From Oligoflexia bacterium (GTDB taxonomy: Bacteria > Bdellovibrionota > UBA1018): 63,473 bases of DNA. The stretch lies in contig CAITVN010000130.1 in the NCBI GenBank assembly GCA_903895855.1, positions 1 to 63,473 of the forward strand, given 5' to 3'. The notes below the pieces were generated by a model. It saw nothing but the letters and a program-made list of their open reading frames with translations. It was not told where the DNA came from and did no database searches. The position numbers were made by a program, and so were the translations under genes. Below, one piece after another: positions 51,054-60,052 of this stretch. Positions within the stretch are counted from its first letter, which is position 1, and every line of letters begins with the position of its first letter.

Positions 51054-52469
51054 TTACATGATCGCGTCTAGACCAAGAGTCCGATGAAAATACCCGTGAT
51101 CTTCTAACTCGGGAGAAATTCCAGAAGCTGAGATCAGCACTCGCTCAATCGAAAATCCTTTTGGCGGATTGAGTGCCTTCACCTTTCTTTCGATTTCGGG
51201 AATGATCGACATTCCGACCGCATTTTTAGAAAACTTGCATTCAACTAAGACCAGCGTGTTTCCTTTTTTTCTGATGAGTAAATCGATTTGGGCGCCAGGA
51301 CTCTTTTTTTCCGTTCTACTGGGTTGTCGAAAAAACGGACCAACCCCCAACACTCGGTGCATGGGCAGTTCTAGATTAACAAGAAGAGTGGCTAAATTTT
51401 TCTGACACAATTTTTCAAAGGCAAGTCCACAGTAAGAATCGAAACGATTTCCGATGATGCCATCAGCTAAGCCATTGCGTGTGTTTTGTTGAATGAGTGA
51501 AATCTGAGGGTGCATGAACGTGAAATAAAACCGTAACCACTCATCCCAGATGGAATAGCGAATCGTCTTAGATCGTATTTTTCCGAATGGATTCAGCGGT
51601 GTTTCTTTCTTGATGAACCCAGCGTCTTCTAGATTTTTGAGATAGGTCCCAAAACCACCCCCGCCTTTTGAACCCAGCTGTTTCGTGATTTGCTCTTTTG
51701 ACATTGACTGTTGCGATAGACATTGAACAATAGCCTCGTAGTTTCGTGTCACGCGAAATTGCTCTTTGAAGAGCGTTTCAAATTCAGTGAGAAAAAAACC
51801 GCCCTTTTTGAAGCAAAGGTGGTCTAGATTTGTCATTAAGTCTTGGCGCGGATTAATCTGTTCGAGATATTTTGGCACGCCACCAAAAATACACAGAAAC
51901 TGTGCGGCTTCGAAATCTGAGCGGTATTTTGAAAAAAAGTGTTTTGAATCAACCGCGGGGAGTGGCTCGACTTTTAATTCAAATGTTTTTCGGTTGTGAA
52001 GCGCGCGTGAATGTAGCACATGTTTAACCATGAATGAGGCTATTGAGCCGCAGAGGATTAGCGTTAGCTTTGGGTTTTCTTTCCATGATTGGTCCCAGTA
52101 AAATTTAAGTAGCGCGATAAGGTCGTCTTGCTCGCTGGCCATCCAAGGAAACTCATCAAAAACTAGGTAAATTCTTTTTTTTCTTAAGAAAGGCGTGAGT
52201 GCCTCAAATGCTTCTTTCCATGTCTTGCCTCTGAATGGTGGCGTTTTAGTTTGGGTGGCTAACTGATCAAGAAAGTGCTCAACTTGCTTTTCTAGGGGGA
52301 GCCCTTCTAGTCCTTCGAAAAACAAGCCATCACCTTGATGGTGTACTTGCTTAAGGAGCGTACTTTTTCCGACGCGCCTACGGCCGTAAATAACCCCAAG
52401 TTCGGCACGTTTCGAGTTGAGTGCGGCTTGAATGATTTCTAATTCGAATGATCTACCAATGAACGTCAT
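51054..52469 (-). CDS. AAA+ ATPase with C-terminal DUF234 nuclease-like domain
   Basis: A 471-residue ATPase. Walker A is GRRRVGKS (29-36) and Walker B ends VFDE (103-106) with a following FPWM. A CGS sensor (LTLILCGSIAS) and winged-helix region (QSMSKEQITKQLGSKGGGGFGTYLKNLEDAGFIKK) precede DUF234, whose PD-(D/E)xK-like residues are intact: Asp396, Glu410 and Lys412 in QIDLLI...LVECKF. Function is unknown; such genes are patchily distributed and associated with mobile or selfish elements. No Shine-Dalgarno is seen; the -10 box lies only 7 nt from ATG, suggesting a leaderless transcript. Confidence 0.9.
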   Translation of the reverse strand: MTFIGRSFELEIIQAALNSKRAELGVIYGRRRVGKSTLLKQVHHQGDGLFFEGLEGLPLEKQVEHFLDQLATQTKTPPFRGKTWKEAFEALTPFLRKKRIYLVFDEFPWMASEQDDLIALLKFYWDQSWKENPKLTLILCGSIASFMVKHVLHSRALHNRKTFELKVEPLPAVDSKHFFSKYRSDFEAAQFLCIFGGVPKYLEQINPRQDLMTNLDHLCFKKGGFFLTEFETLFKEQFRVTRNYEAIVQCLSQQSMSKEQITKQLGSKGGGGFGTYLKNLEDAGFIKKETPLNPFGKIRSKTIRYSIWDEWLRFYFTFMHPQISLIQQNTRNGLADGIIGNRFDSYCGLAFEKLCQKNLATLLVNLELPMHRVLGVGPFFRQPSRTEKKSPGAQIDLLIRKKGNTLVLVECKFSKNAVGMSIIPEIERKVKALNPPKGFSIERVLISASGISPELEDHGYFHRTLGLDAIM

Positions 52470-52476
52470 GAGTTAG

Positions 52477-52505
52477 AGTATAGATCGGCAAAGAGCGGTT
52501 ATCAA
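52477..52505 (-). promoter_or_regulatory. Near-consensus promoter of the DUF234 ATPase
   Basis: On the minus strand TTGATA (52505-52500) and TATACT (52482-52477) are separated by exactly 17 bp. The -10 box ends 7 nt before the ATG, which predicts transcription starting at or next to the start codon. The spacer contains one arm of the inverted repeat described separately, so a bound protein would block RNA polymerase. Confidence 0.65.
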
Positions 52506-52577
52506 TCACTCTTTGCCGATCTATACTTATTTTTAGTAGATCGGCAAAGAGTTAGGTTTTCTGTTATTTGCCGATCT
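52477..52577. repeat. Four inverted AGATCGGCAAA motifs at the ATPase promoter
   Basis: A perfect 19-bp inverted repeat, AGTATAGATCGGCAAAGAG (52477-52495) with its complement at 52509-52527, has a 13-nt spacer. A third copy, TAGATCGGCAAAGAG (52537-52551), forms with the second arm an outward-facing 15-bp repeat around a 13-nt T-rich spacer. A fourth, inverted and shorter (TTTGCCGATCT, 52567-52577), pairs with the third. The set resembles clustered operators for one dimeric DNA-binding protein. Confidence 0.93.
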
Positions 52578-52614
52578 GTCAAATTTGACACCTGTTCAGC
52601 TTCTGTCAGGTGTT
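52577..52614. promoter_or_regulatory. TGTCAAATTTGACA palindrome and adjacent inverted repeat
   Basis: A perfect 14-bp palindrome (52577-52590) overlaps a 7-bp inverted repeat, ACACCTG (52588-52594) with CAGGTGT (52607-52613). It lies upstream of the OmpA-family gene (start 52743) and next to the ATPase operators. It may regulate the plus-strand gene; function is inferred. Confidence 0.35.
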
Positions 52615-52742
52615 GAAAAAATATTGAGCAACCGCGGTGAGTTTGTTCCGACACACTGAGAACTAACTAGTGAATGCGAAACGGCATTGGTAAATGCCGT
52701 CTTATTCAGGTTTTCGGCCCGAACCTTGAAATAGATAGGGGT

Positions 52743-54041
52743 ATGAAAACTTTAATGCCGTTTGTGACCGTGGTTTATCTTGCTCTCAATGGCTTGGCTG
52801 CATCTCAGGTGCTGGCCGAAGACATGGCCGCGCCAAGCGATCCTAGCGTTGATGAGGCGCCCGTGGTGAGGCGCCAGGTTCGCAAGGCTGAGCCTTTAGT
52901 AAAGACTGAATCGGTGAGCCAAGTGACTCCTCAAAATGACGACCAATCGGGTACGGGTCTTGTTTGGGTCGTGAGCGGAGGCGGTAACTCACTCAATTTA
53001 CCGTCAACTGATTCGAGCTCGCGAACCAGCTTGAGCGGTTACGGCTTTTTCGGAAAAACAGGCTTTACTGTTTTAACCCAGAAACTCGCTCTCGATGTTC
53101 ATTTTGGAATTATTCAAACGACGGTTCGTGGCAAAGAGTTAGTGACTATTGGCAATCGGGTGACCACTAGCGATCGCGTGATTTTGACTCGAACCGGGTT
53201 GTTTGAGGTGAGTCCTAAGTATCGTCTCATGCGAGGCCTAGAGGTCGGCCCACTAGCTGGTGTTTGGTTCGGTGGTGACACGAGTTTTCAAGAGGCTGCA
53301 GAGTCGCGAATTGCCCCTTTGTATGTGGGAGCCAAAATTTCAGGTGGCTTAGAAGGTCGTTACACGTATTGGAGAATTTCGGGCACCTGGCAAAGAACGA
53401 TGACTTTGCCGCTCGTGCAAGCGCAATCGTTTGCCATTGGTCTTGAAATTGGCCTGCCATTGATCAAAGCGCAAACCATTGTGAAAGAAACGACTGTGAG
53501 TACCACACGCGATAATTTTGAAACAGAAATCATTGATCGAGAAAAGGTCATCACTAAAATCGAAGAAAAAGAAGTCATTAAGGAGGTTGAAAAGCGAGTG
53601 GTGAATTTTTCACTTGATGAGCAGATTGTGCACTTTGAGTTGAATCAAGCTGCTGTATTGCCAAGTTCACGCAAATTTTTAACTGAACTGGGTAGTTACT
53701 TGTCTGCCCACGGTAGTGAATGGAAAAAGTTAGCAATTGAAGGGCATACCGATGTTCGCGGCTCAGACGAATATAATATGGCCCTATCGCAGTCGCGTGC
53801 CAATTTGATCGTGAAGATTCTCAGTGAGAGCGGAGTTCCGGCTGAAAAGCTTCAGGCAATCGGAATGGGTGAGTCTCGCGTTCTCGATCAAAACAACGAT
53901 GAAATCGCACACGCAAGAAATCGCCGAGTAGAGTTGGCTTTTGATGAAGTTGAGAATCCAAAACAGTTTCGGTCTGACGTTAACCGAATTCAGTGGCGAA
54001 ACATGATTCCGGCCACTTGCCATGGTCCGCGTTGCCGATAA
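52743..54041 (+). CDS. OmpA-family outer-membrane protein
   Basis: A 432-residue protein. TAGGGG precedes ATG 52743, which opens a signal peptide (FVTVVYLALNGLAASQVLAE). A beta-rich region (about 70-235) could form an outer-membrane barrel. A charged coiled segment (ETTVSTTRDNFETEIIDREKVITKIEEKEVIKEVEKRV) connects it to an OmpA peptidoglycan-binding domain: VHFELNQAAVLPSSRKFL, IEGHTDVRGSDEYNMALSQSRANLIVKIL, GMGESRVL, ARNRRVELAF. It tethers the outer membrane to peptidoglycan. It converges on the carbonic anhydrase gene. Confidence 0.88.
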   Translation: MKTLMPFVTVVYLALNGLAASQVLAEDMAAPSDPSVDEAPVVRRQVRKAEPLVKTESVSQVTPQNDDQSGTGLVWVVSGGGNSLNLPSTDSSSRTSLSGYGFFGKTGFTVLTQKLALDVHFGIIQTTVRGKELVTIGNRVTTSDRVILTRTGLFEVSPKYRLMRGLEVGPLAGVWFGGDTSFQEAAESRIAPLYVGAKISGGLEGRYTYWRISGTWQRTMTLPLVQAQSFAIGLEIGLPLIKAQTIVKETTVSTTRDNFETEIIDREKVITKIEEKEVIKEVEKRVVNFSLDEQIVHFELNQAAVLPSSRKFLTELGSYLSAHGSEWKKLAIEGHTDVRGSDEYNMALSQSRANLIVKILSESGVPAEKLQAIGMGESRVLDQNNDEIAHARNRRVELAFDEVENPKQFRSDVNRIQWRNMIPATCHGPRCR

Positions 54042-54066
54042 GTGGGCTCGAGCTGAACAGAAAGTC

Positions 54067-54879
54067 TCAGTGTTTTTCGCCAGCTAAAACTCGGGCTGGC
54101 GAGTGAGGGTCAGATTCACTTGATCCATTGATTTGAACGATACCCGATTCGAGTTGATAGACCCCTCTTGCTACTTTTACGTTGCCCGATTCTACGGCGT
54201 GGCGAACAATGGCTGAACGTTCGACGAGTCGTTTTGCAACGTAATTGACGTTGAGATTGACTAGCTTTGAAAGTTTCTTGTCTTCGAGCGCCGAGTTGAA
54301 CTCGAGCTGGGTGAGGCCGTCAAAACTTGGGCGAATGCTCGACACTAACGTATCGAGGTCAGGTGAACCGGCTGTTTTGTCGGGCGGAGTTTTCGCCGCC
54401 GCAGTGACTGCCCCGCAAGACTCGTGGCCCATCACCAAAATGAGGCGTGTGCCGAGATGTTCGACAGCGTATTCGATACTGGCCACTTGTGCGGCACCGA
54501 GAATATTACCGGCAACACGAATCACAAAAACATCGCCAAGGCCCTGGTCGAAGACCACTTCGGGTGAAACCCGCGAATCACTGCACGACAAAATGATGGT
54601 CTGGGGTTTTTGCCCCAAAGTGAGCTCTTTTCTTCGGGCTTCGTCTTGGTGTGAATGCTTTACAGTGCCCTTGGTGAACCGAGCATTACCGTCTTGAAGT
54701 TCTTTTAGGGCCGCTTCTGGAGTTGTGCCTGCGGTGATGTGATGGGCAGCGGCAGGCGCAGGGTGCACGGCGTTGACGTCACCTCTTGCCAGGTTTGGAC
54801 TCTGAAAAAAGGCGCAGGTCATTGCTGTTGCTATCGCTAAACTGCTATAAACTGAGCCGCTATAATATTGACTCGTCAT
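54067..54879 (-). CDS. Periplasmic beta-class carbonic anhydrase
   Basis: A 270-residue zinc enzyme hydrating CO2. A signal-like segment (SLAIATAMTCAFFQSPNLARG) directs export. The zinc and active-site motifs SCSDSRVSPEVVFDQGLGDVFVIRVAGN (Cys, Asp-Arg dyad) and LVMGHESCGAVTAA (His, Cys) are intact, and SIEYAVEHLGTRLI is typical. GGAGGG precedes ATG 54879; earlier in-frame starts overlap that ribosome site. The Ala/His/Pro-rich linker after the signal is unusual. It faces the ilvE gene in the same orientation with a 76-bp gap. Confidence 0.92.
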   Translation of the reverse strand: MTSQYYSGSVYSSLAIATAMTCAFFQSPNLARGDVNAVHPAPAAAHHITAGTTPEAALKELQDGNARFTKGTVKHSHQDEARRKELTLGQKPQTIILSCSDSRVSPEVVFDQGLGDVFVIRVAGNILGAAQVASIEYAVEHLGTRLILVMGHESCGAVTAAAKTPPDKTAGSPDLDTLVSSIRPSFDGLTQLEFNSALEDKKLSKLVNLNVNYVAKRLVERSAIVRHAVESGNVKVARGVYQLESGIVQINGSSESDPHSPARVLAGEKH

Positions 54880-54955
54880 GAATAGAGCCCTCCACGACAA
54901 TCCAATCGGAAAGTAATGCCGAGAGCTAAAATTTATTTTTTTACTTGTGTCTTTT

Positions 54956-55894
54956 TTACTTAATCGGAGTGTGCCAATTGCTCATGAACTCAAGCTTGAG
55001 CTCGCCGCGAACCACCGCTTGATATTCTTTTTGCAGTTTTGAGCTAATCGGACCCGGTTTACCGACATGCGAATCTGAGCCGATCAAGCGAGAATCAATC
55101 TCGCGAACCGGAGTGATTTCGGCGGCAGTCCCAGTCAGAAAAATTTCGTCAGCACACCACAGTTCGTCACGGGTAAAACGTGCTTCTACCACTGAATGCC
55201 CTAGGTGTCTGAGGTATTGAATGACTGATTGGCGGGTAATGCCATTCAAAATTGAGTTCAGCGGAGTGGTCTTAATCACGCCGTCTTTAATCATGAACAG
55301 GTTTTCGCCGGTACCTTCAGTGAGGTAACCTTCAGGATCAAGCATCAACGCTTCATCGTAACCTTGCAAAATCGCTTCGCGCTTAGCGAGAACTCCGTTC
55401 ACGTACTGACCGGTAATCTTGCCTTTGGTCATTGAAGAATTGACGTGCGGGCGAATGAAGCTAGAAATCTTGAGTTTGGTGCCCTCGTTAGCACCGCGCT
55501 CGCCTAAGTAGCTGCCCCATTCCCAGTTGAGAATGGCAACGTCAATCGGAGGGTTTGCGCCAGGATAAACCCCTAACGGCCCGTCAGCAGAAAAAACGAT
55601 GGGTCTAATGTAGCACTCATCAAAGCCATTGGCTTTGCAGGTCTCTACCGAGGCTTCGCAGAGGTCGTCGACCGAGTACGGAAGCTTCATATCAAGAATT
55701 TTAGCGCTCTCAAAGAGTCTGACAATGTGTTCGCGAAGGCGAAATATGGCTCCGCCGCCGGCTTTTTGTTTGTAGGCTCTAATGCCTTCAAAAGCTCCAT
55801 AGCCGTAGTGAAGTGAGTGGGTGAATAGACTGATTTTTGCCTGTTCGACCGGTAGAACTTTGCCATTGTACCAAACTTGATTGCCGCGTGCCAT
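54956..55894 (-). CDS. ilvE: Branched-chain amino acid aminotransferase
   Basis: A 312-residue fold-type IV PLP enzyme that transaminates Leu, Ile and Val. SLHYGYGAFEGIRAYK, RLREHIVRLFESAKIL, the lysine segment TKGKITGQYVNGVLAKREA and GYDEALMLDPEGYLTEGTGENLFMIKDG, and LTGTAAEITPVREID are canonical for the IlvE (EC 2.6.1.42) subgroup. AGGAGGG precedes ATG. No other branched-chain gene is adjacent. Confidence 0.95.
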   Translation of the reverse strand: MARGNQVWYNGKVLPVEQAKISLFTHSLHYGYGAFEGIRAYKQKAGGGAIFRLREHIVRLFESAKILDMKLPYSVDDLCEASVETCKANGFDECYIRPIVFSADGPLGVYPGANPPIDVAILNWEWGSYLGERGANEGTKLKISSFIRPHVNSSMTKGKITGQYVNGVLAKREAILQGYDEALMLDPEGYLTEGTGENLFMIKDGVIKTTPLNSILNGITRQSVIQYLRHLGHSVVEARFTRDELWCADEIFLTGTAAEITPVREIDSRLIGSDSHVGKPGPISSKLQKEYQAVVRGELKLEFMSNWHTPIK

Positions 55895-56004
55895 GGGGTA
55901 ACCCTCCTGAAGTATTATTTAGGGCACTATTTTCTACCTTGGCATGAAATTCAAGGATAATCGGTTATTTTTCAAACCTGCGAGGCGGAGCCTTTATAAA
56001 GCTA

Positions 56005-56883
56005 TTAAGACTGGCTACTCGGAATCGTTTCGAGCGTGTGCAATGGGGCTAAACGTCTCGAAGCCATGAGTTTAATGATCTCAGAGGCGATTTCTTCGAG
56101 GGCTTTTCCGGTAACATTGAAAACGGGCCAGCGACGGTTCTTTTTGAAAAGTTCTGCGGCGTATTCGACTTCGTCTTGAACTTTGTCGGGGTCGGCGTAC
56201 TCTCCGCCGCGCTCTTGTCCGAGGCGCTGCAACCGATTTCTTCTGATGATCGATAAATCTTCGGGGTCGATCGTGAGGCCAATCACGCGACGTTGATCGA
56301 TGGCGAAGACTTCAGGCGGAATGTCGAACCCTTTGATCAAAGGAATGTTGCAGACCTTCCAACCCTGATGAGAAAGGTACATAGAGAGCGGAGTTTTCGA
56401 AGTTCTCGAGATTCCCAGAATGACCAGATCAGCCTTATCAAGCGCGGTCATGTCGCGACCATCGTCGTGCTGAATGGTGAACTCCATCGCATCGATTCGC
56501 TGAAAATACTGCTCGTTCACATCGTGAAGAAGACCCGCAATCGCTTTGGGTTCATAGCCGAAATAACTGGCAAGCCCACGCAGTACGGGGCCCAGAAGGT
56601 CGACGCACAAAAGGTCAAACTCACGTGCTTTACTTGATAAAAAGTGCCTGAGTTGCGGCGACACAATGGTGTAAACGACGAGGTCGCGATTTCTCGCTGC
56701 ATCTTCGCAGATGGCCTCAATTTGGGCTTCATTTCGTACGTTTTTGTAACGAGTGAAATAAACATTTTGCCCTTCGAATTGCACCATGGCAGCTTTGGTC
56801 ATTTGCGAGGCGGTTTCGCCAGTTCCATCAGAAACGAGAACCACTCTTTTTTGTCCGGGTAGCGAGTTGGCACTTTCAGTCAT
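56005..56883 (-). CDS. Pyruvate phosphate dikinase/PEP synthase regulatory protein (DUF299)
   Basis: A 292-residue bifunctional ADP/Pi-dependent kinase-phosphorylase family member. VVLVSDGTGETASQMTKAAMVQF, LLHDVNEQYFQRIDAMEFTIQHDDGRD, the P-loop GISRTSKTPLSMYLSHQGWKVCNIPLI and GLTIDPEDLSIIRRNRL match the family. It toggles phosphorylation of a threonine next to the catalytic histidine of PPDK or PEP synthase. Neither target is in the window, so which one is unresolved. GAGGATA precedes ATG. Confidence 0.93.
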   Translation of the reverse strand: MTESANSLPGQKRVVLVSDGTGETASQMTKAAMVQFEGQNVYFTRYKNVRNEAQIEAICEDAARNRDLVVYTIVSPQLRHFLSSKAREFDLLCVDLLGPVLRGLASYFGYEPKAIAGLLHDVNEQYFQRIDAMEFTIQHDDGRDMTALDKADLVILGISRTSKTPLSMYLSHQGWKVCNIPLIKGFDIPPEVFAIDQRRVIGLTIDPEDLSIIRRNRLQRLGQERGGEYADPDKVQDEVEYAAELFKKNRRWPVFNVTGKALEEIASEIIKLMASRRLAPLHTLETIPSSQS

Positions 56884-56972
56884 TTGAATATCCTCAGAGT
56901 CATTAGAAAACTCATTTTCTTTACGTGGTCTTTACGTGAGCAGTGTCAGGCGCTCGGGTAAAACATTCAAGC

Positions 56973-57917
56973 CTAATCAGAGACGAAGGGCGTTGCCTCG
57001 GTCCAAAATTTTTCACGGTCTTGATCTGGGTTAATTTGTGAAAGCGGAATCTGCGCTTGAAGTCCCCGAAAAAAAGTATTCTGCCGTTTTGCGAGCTGTC
57101 TGGTCGCTAGAGTGATTTCGTCGACCAGGCCGGCGCTGCCCGGCCTCATCTCGCGGCCCTCAGGTTTGCGACCGTGCAAGTAATCGAGAACTTGTGCGTA
57201 TCCCACCGAACTCAGCGCCCTCGCGTTGGGATATTGGCTGGCCAGTTGCTTTGTTTCTTCAATGAGACCCGCTTCGATCATTTTCTGAGAGCGTAGTTTG
57301 ATGCGCTCGGCGAGTTCAGCAGCTACTCTCGACACTTGAATCACTTGCCATTGCTCGGCAGGTGGATTTTCGTGCAGCTTGCGTTGGTGGTTTGTTTTAA
57401 GAGTCTCAACCGACTGACCCGTTAATTCGATGATTTCAAGGGCTCTGATCACGCGGTACCTATCGGTCACGGTGGTTTTTGTGGTGGGGTCTTTTTTGAC
57501 TAACTCGTGATAAAGTTCGGCGGTGCTGAGGGGTTCGAGTGTTTTGCGGTACTCTGGGTTAGGTTCGCACGCGTCCCACATGCCTAGAATGAGGGCTTTT
57601 AAATAAAAAGGAGTGCCGCCGACGATGAGGGGTATGCCCCCTCGCTCTCGAATGTGATCGATGGCAAACTTGGTTTCTTTGACAAAATCACCCGCAGTGA
57701 ATTCTTCGTTGGGGTTACGAATGTCGACGAGGTGGTGGCGAACTCTCGTGAGCTCTTCGCTCGTAGGTTTTGCTGAGCCAATATTAAAGTGACGGTAAAC
57801 CTGAACACTGTCGCAACTGATGATCTCAATTTTGGGTGAGCTTGCGGCAAGCTCAAAGGCCAAATCTGATTTTCCAGAGGCGGTCGAACCCGTTAATATC
57901 AGTACGCGCGGTATCAT
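56973..57917 (-). CDS. miaA: tRNA dimethylallyltransferase
   Basis: A 314-residue enzyme that adds dimethylallyl to A37 of tRNAs reading UNN codons. The P-loop is TGSTASGKSDLAFEL (9-23); DSVQVYRHFNIGSAKPT, IPLIVGGTPFYLKAL and YRVIRALEIIELTG are family motifs, and the tRNA-binding AKRQNTFFRGL is near the C-terminus. It follows mutL by 20 bp, and the mutL-miaA order is conserved in many bacteria. No clear Shine-Dalgarno precedes ATG, consistent with coupling to mutL. Confidence 0.95.
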   Translation of the reverse strand: MIPRVLILTGSTASGKSDLAFELAASSPKIEIISCDSVQVYRHFNIGSAKPTSEELTRVRHHLVDIRNPNEEFTAGDFVKETKFAIDHIRERGGIPLIVGGTPFYLKALILGMWDACEPNPEYRKTLEPLSTAELYHELVKKDPTTKTTVTDRYRVIRALEIIELTGQSVETLKTNHQRKLHENPPAEQWQVIQVSRVAAELAERIKLRSQKMIEAGLIEETKQLASQYPNARALSSVGYAQVLDYLHGRKPEGREMRPGSAGLVDEITLATRQLAKRQNTFFRGLQAQIPLSQINPDQDREKFWTEATPFVSD

Positions 57918-57937
57918 ACTCTACGTTACACTCTTCT

Positions 57938-59914
57938 CTATACTCTACGTTGAAACCACTCTTCGAATCGGGCTTCAGGTATGCGCACGACAGTGGGGCG
58001 GCCGTGTGGGCAATTCCAGGGGTGCTCGCATTCAAAGAGCTCGTTGATGAGGTCGAGTGCCCCTTTTTCTGATAGCTGATCACCGGCGCGAATCGAAGAA
58101 CGACAGGCTTCCATCGCGAGGCGTTCGAAAATGGGTCCGTCGATGATTTTCATTTTTTGAGCGTCGGTGGGTTTTGTTTTTTGATCACCCTCTTCGTCGC
58201 CCGACGCACTTGCCAAGCGATCGACTAAGCTGGCTAGTCGAGATTTCAAGTTGTGGTCGCCCCAAAAGGTCGGAATGCCACGAAACAAAAGGGCGGTTTC
58301 ACTGAATAGTTCGCAGTCAAATCCCATTCGGGTGAGTAGGGGCAGTGAGAGAGTGATCGTCGCATGGTCGGTCGAATCAAAATGAGTGACTTCGGGTATC
58401 AGGAGTTGTTGGGTCGAGTGGCCTGATGTCTGGTCGGTGGGGCCGTTTTTGCTGGTTTCTTTGAGCGGCTTTTCGAAGCGCGCTTTTAGTCTCTCGTAGC
58501 TGATGCGTTCATGGGCCGCGTGCTGGTCGATGAGTACGAGTTCTAAGCCTGATTCGGCTGCTTTTTCTAAGCAAATGTAAGTGCGAAACAACACCCCTCG
58601 AAACTGATGAGTGGCGAATTCAGAGGTGAGAGCAGAGCCGGGTGTGTGACTGGCAGGTAGCGGAAGCGGCGATTGGGTCATCGGTGTTGCGAAGGTCGTC
58701 GCACTTGGGTTTGTCGAAGGCCAGGTAGGAGTGGGTGATGAGAATCTGAGGTAAGGGCTTGGTGAAGGCCAGGTGGGAGTGGGCGATGAGCCTGACTCAG
58801 AAGAGTGGTTATTACTCTTCTGGATGCCCTGAGACTGACTCTGCGAGCCGGCTTGATTGGGTACAAAGCCTTGAAATCCGTGGTGAGCGATCATTGAACT
58901 GAGTAGCGTTTCAATTTCATGAAACACTCGACCGGGATTCAGCAACCTCACTTCGGTTTTCGTGGGGTGTACGTTCACATCAATTTCGCCTGGCGGAAGA
59001 TCGAGAAAAAACACGAGCGCCGGAAACTGGCCCGGCAGTAGCGCTTGCTTGAATGAGCCTAGAATCGCCTGTTGAATGAGGCGGTCTCGAATCGCGCGGC
59101 CATTGATGACTTGAATCAGTTTTCGGGTGCTTGGCGCGTGGTAACCTTGAATCCAGTAAACGCGCACGGGGCCTTCTTTGAAAACCACAATCGGAAAATC
59201 TTGGTTATCGACCAAGACCGAACGCACGCGATCGGTTTCAGATTGCGCTGGGTGATCGACGATTTTCTTGCCGTTACTTTCAAGGGTGAAGGCGATTTCA
59301 GGGTGAGAAAGCGCGAGGCGCTCAATCCACTCTTTGACTGCGGTGACTTCAGAGCCGGCCGAACGCAAGAATTTCAAGCGAGCCGGAATCTGAGAAAAAA
59401 GCCCTTGTGATCGAATGATCGTGCCATGCTCAGATCCCAAAAAATGCCCAAACGTGATCGGATTGGGTTTTAGTTCTGACGAGGCGAAGTTGACCACCAA
59501 TTCGTGAGTTTTTGGGCTCGTGAATGCCCGTGAAATGAGGCTTAGGTCAGACGCTGCGGCAATACTGGGTAAGGCCTCGCCACGAAATCCGAGGGTGACA
59601 ATGCGTTCAAGGTCGTCAAGCGATCTCAATTTGCTCGTTGCGTGGCGCTTGACGCAGATTTCGAGGTCGTCGAGCGACATGCCCGCGCCATTGTCTTTCA
59701 CTTCGATTAATGACTTGCCGCCTTCTTCGAGGGTGACCCAAATGTGACTAGCTCCCGCGTCGATTGAGTTTTCGACGAGTTCTTTGACCACGCTGGCTGG
59801 TCTTTCGATCACTTCTCCGGCCGCAATGCGTTCGGCTATGATTGGTGGCAACAGTGCCACTTTTTTGACCCGATCAAATCGCGCGGCGGGGGGTGTTGAT
59901 AAATGCTCTGCCAT
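57938..59914 (-). CDS. mutL: DNA mismatch repair endonuclease MutL
   Basis: A 658-residue GHKL ATPase. The N-terminal motifs are VKELVENSIDAGAS, EVKDNGAGMSLDDL and GFRGEALPSIAAASDLSL. A low-complexity Ser/Thr/Pro/Trp linker (about 350-430, SPTPTWPS twice) joins the dimerisation domain. The endonuclease metal motif DQHAAHERISYE fits DQHAx2Ex4E, and ACRSSIRAGD and CPHGRPTVV complete the site, so this is the nicking type found where MutH is absent. It is co-directional with miaA. mutS is outside the window. Confidence 0.95.
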   Translation of the reverse strand: MAEHLSTPPAARFDRVKKVALLPPIIAERIAAGEVIERPASVVKELVENSIDAGASHIWVTLEEGGKSLIEVKDNGAGMSLDDLEICVKRHATSKLRSLDDLERIVTLGFRGEALPSIAAASDLSLISRAFTSPKTHELVVNFASSELKPNPITFGHFLGSEHGTIIRSQGLFSQIPARLKFLRSAGSEVTAVKEWIERLALSHPEIAFTLESNGKKIVDHPAQSETDRVRSVLVDNQDFPIVVFKEGPVRVYWIQGYHAPSTRKLIQVINGRAIRDRLIQQAILGSFKQALLPGQFPALVFFLDLPPGEIDVNVHPTKTEVRLLNPGRVFHEIETLLSSMIAHHGFQGFVPNQAGSQSQSQGIQKSNNHSSESGSSPTPTWPSPSPYLRFSSPTPTWPSTNPSATTFATPMTQSPLPLPASHTPGSALTSEFATHQFRGVLFRTYICLEKAAESGLELVLIDQHAAHERISYERLKARFEKPLKETSKNGPTDQTSGHSTQQLLIPEVTHFDSTDHATITLSLPLLTRMGFDCELFSETALLFRGIPTFWGDHNLKSRLASLVDRLASASGDEEGDQKTKPTDAQKMKIIDGPIFERLAMEACRSSIRAGDQLSEKGALDLINELFECEHPWNCPHGRPTVVRIPEARFEEWFQRRV

Positions 59915-60052
59915 TCAGCAGATTCATCACTATGTCAAAGTTTTGGCAAGCGAGATCTGAGGTTTGTGAAACCTTCATTTAAGCCAAAAATGGCTGATGA
60001 CAAACCAAATGCCTAAGGCATACTGAAATTGAGATCATTTGGGGGAATTCGC

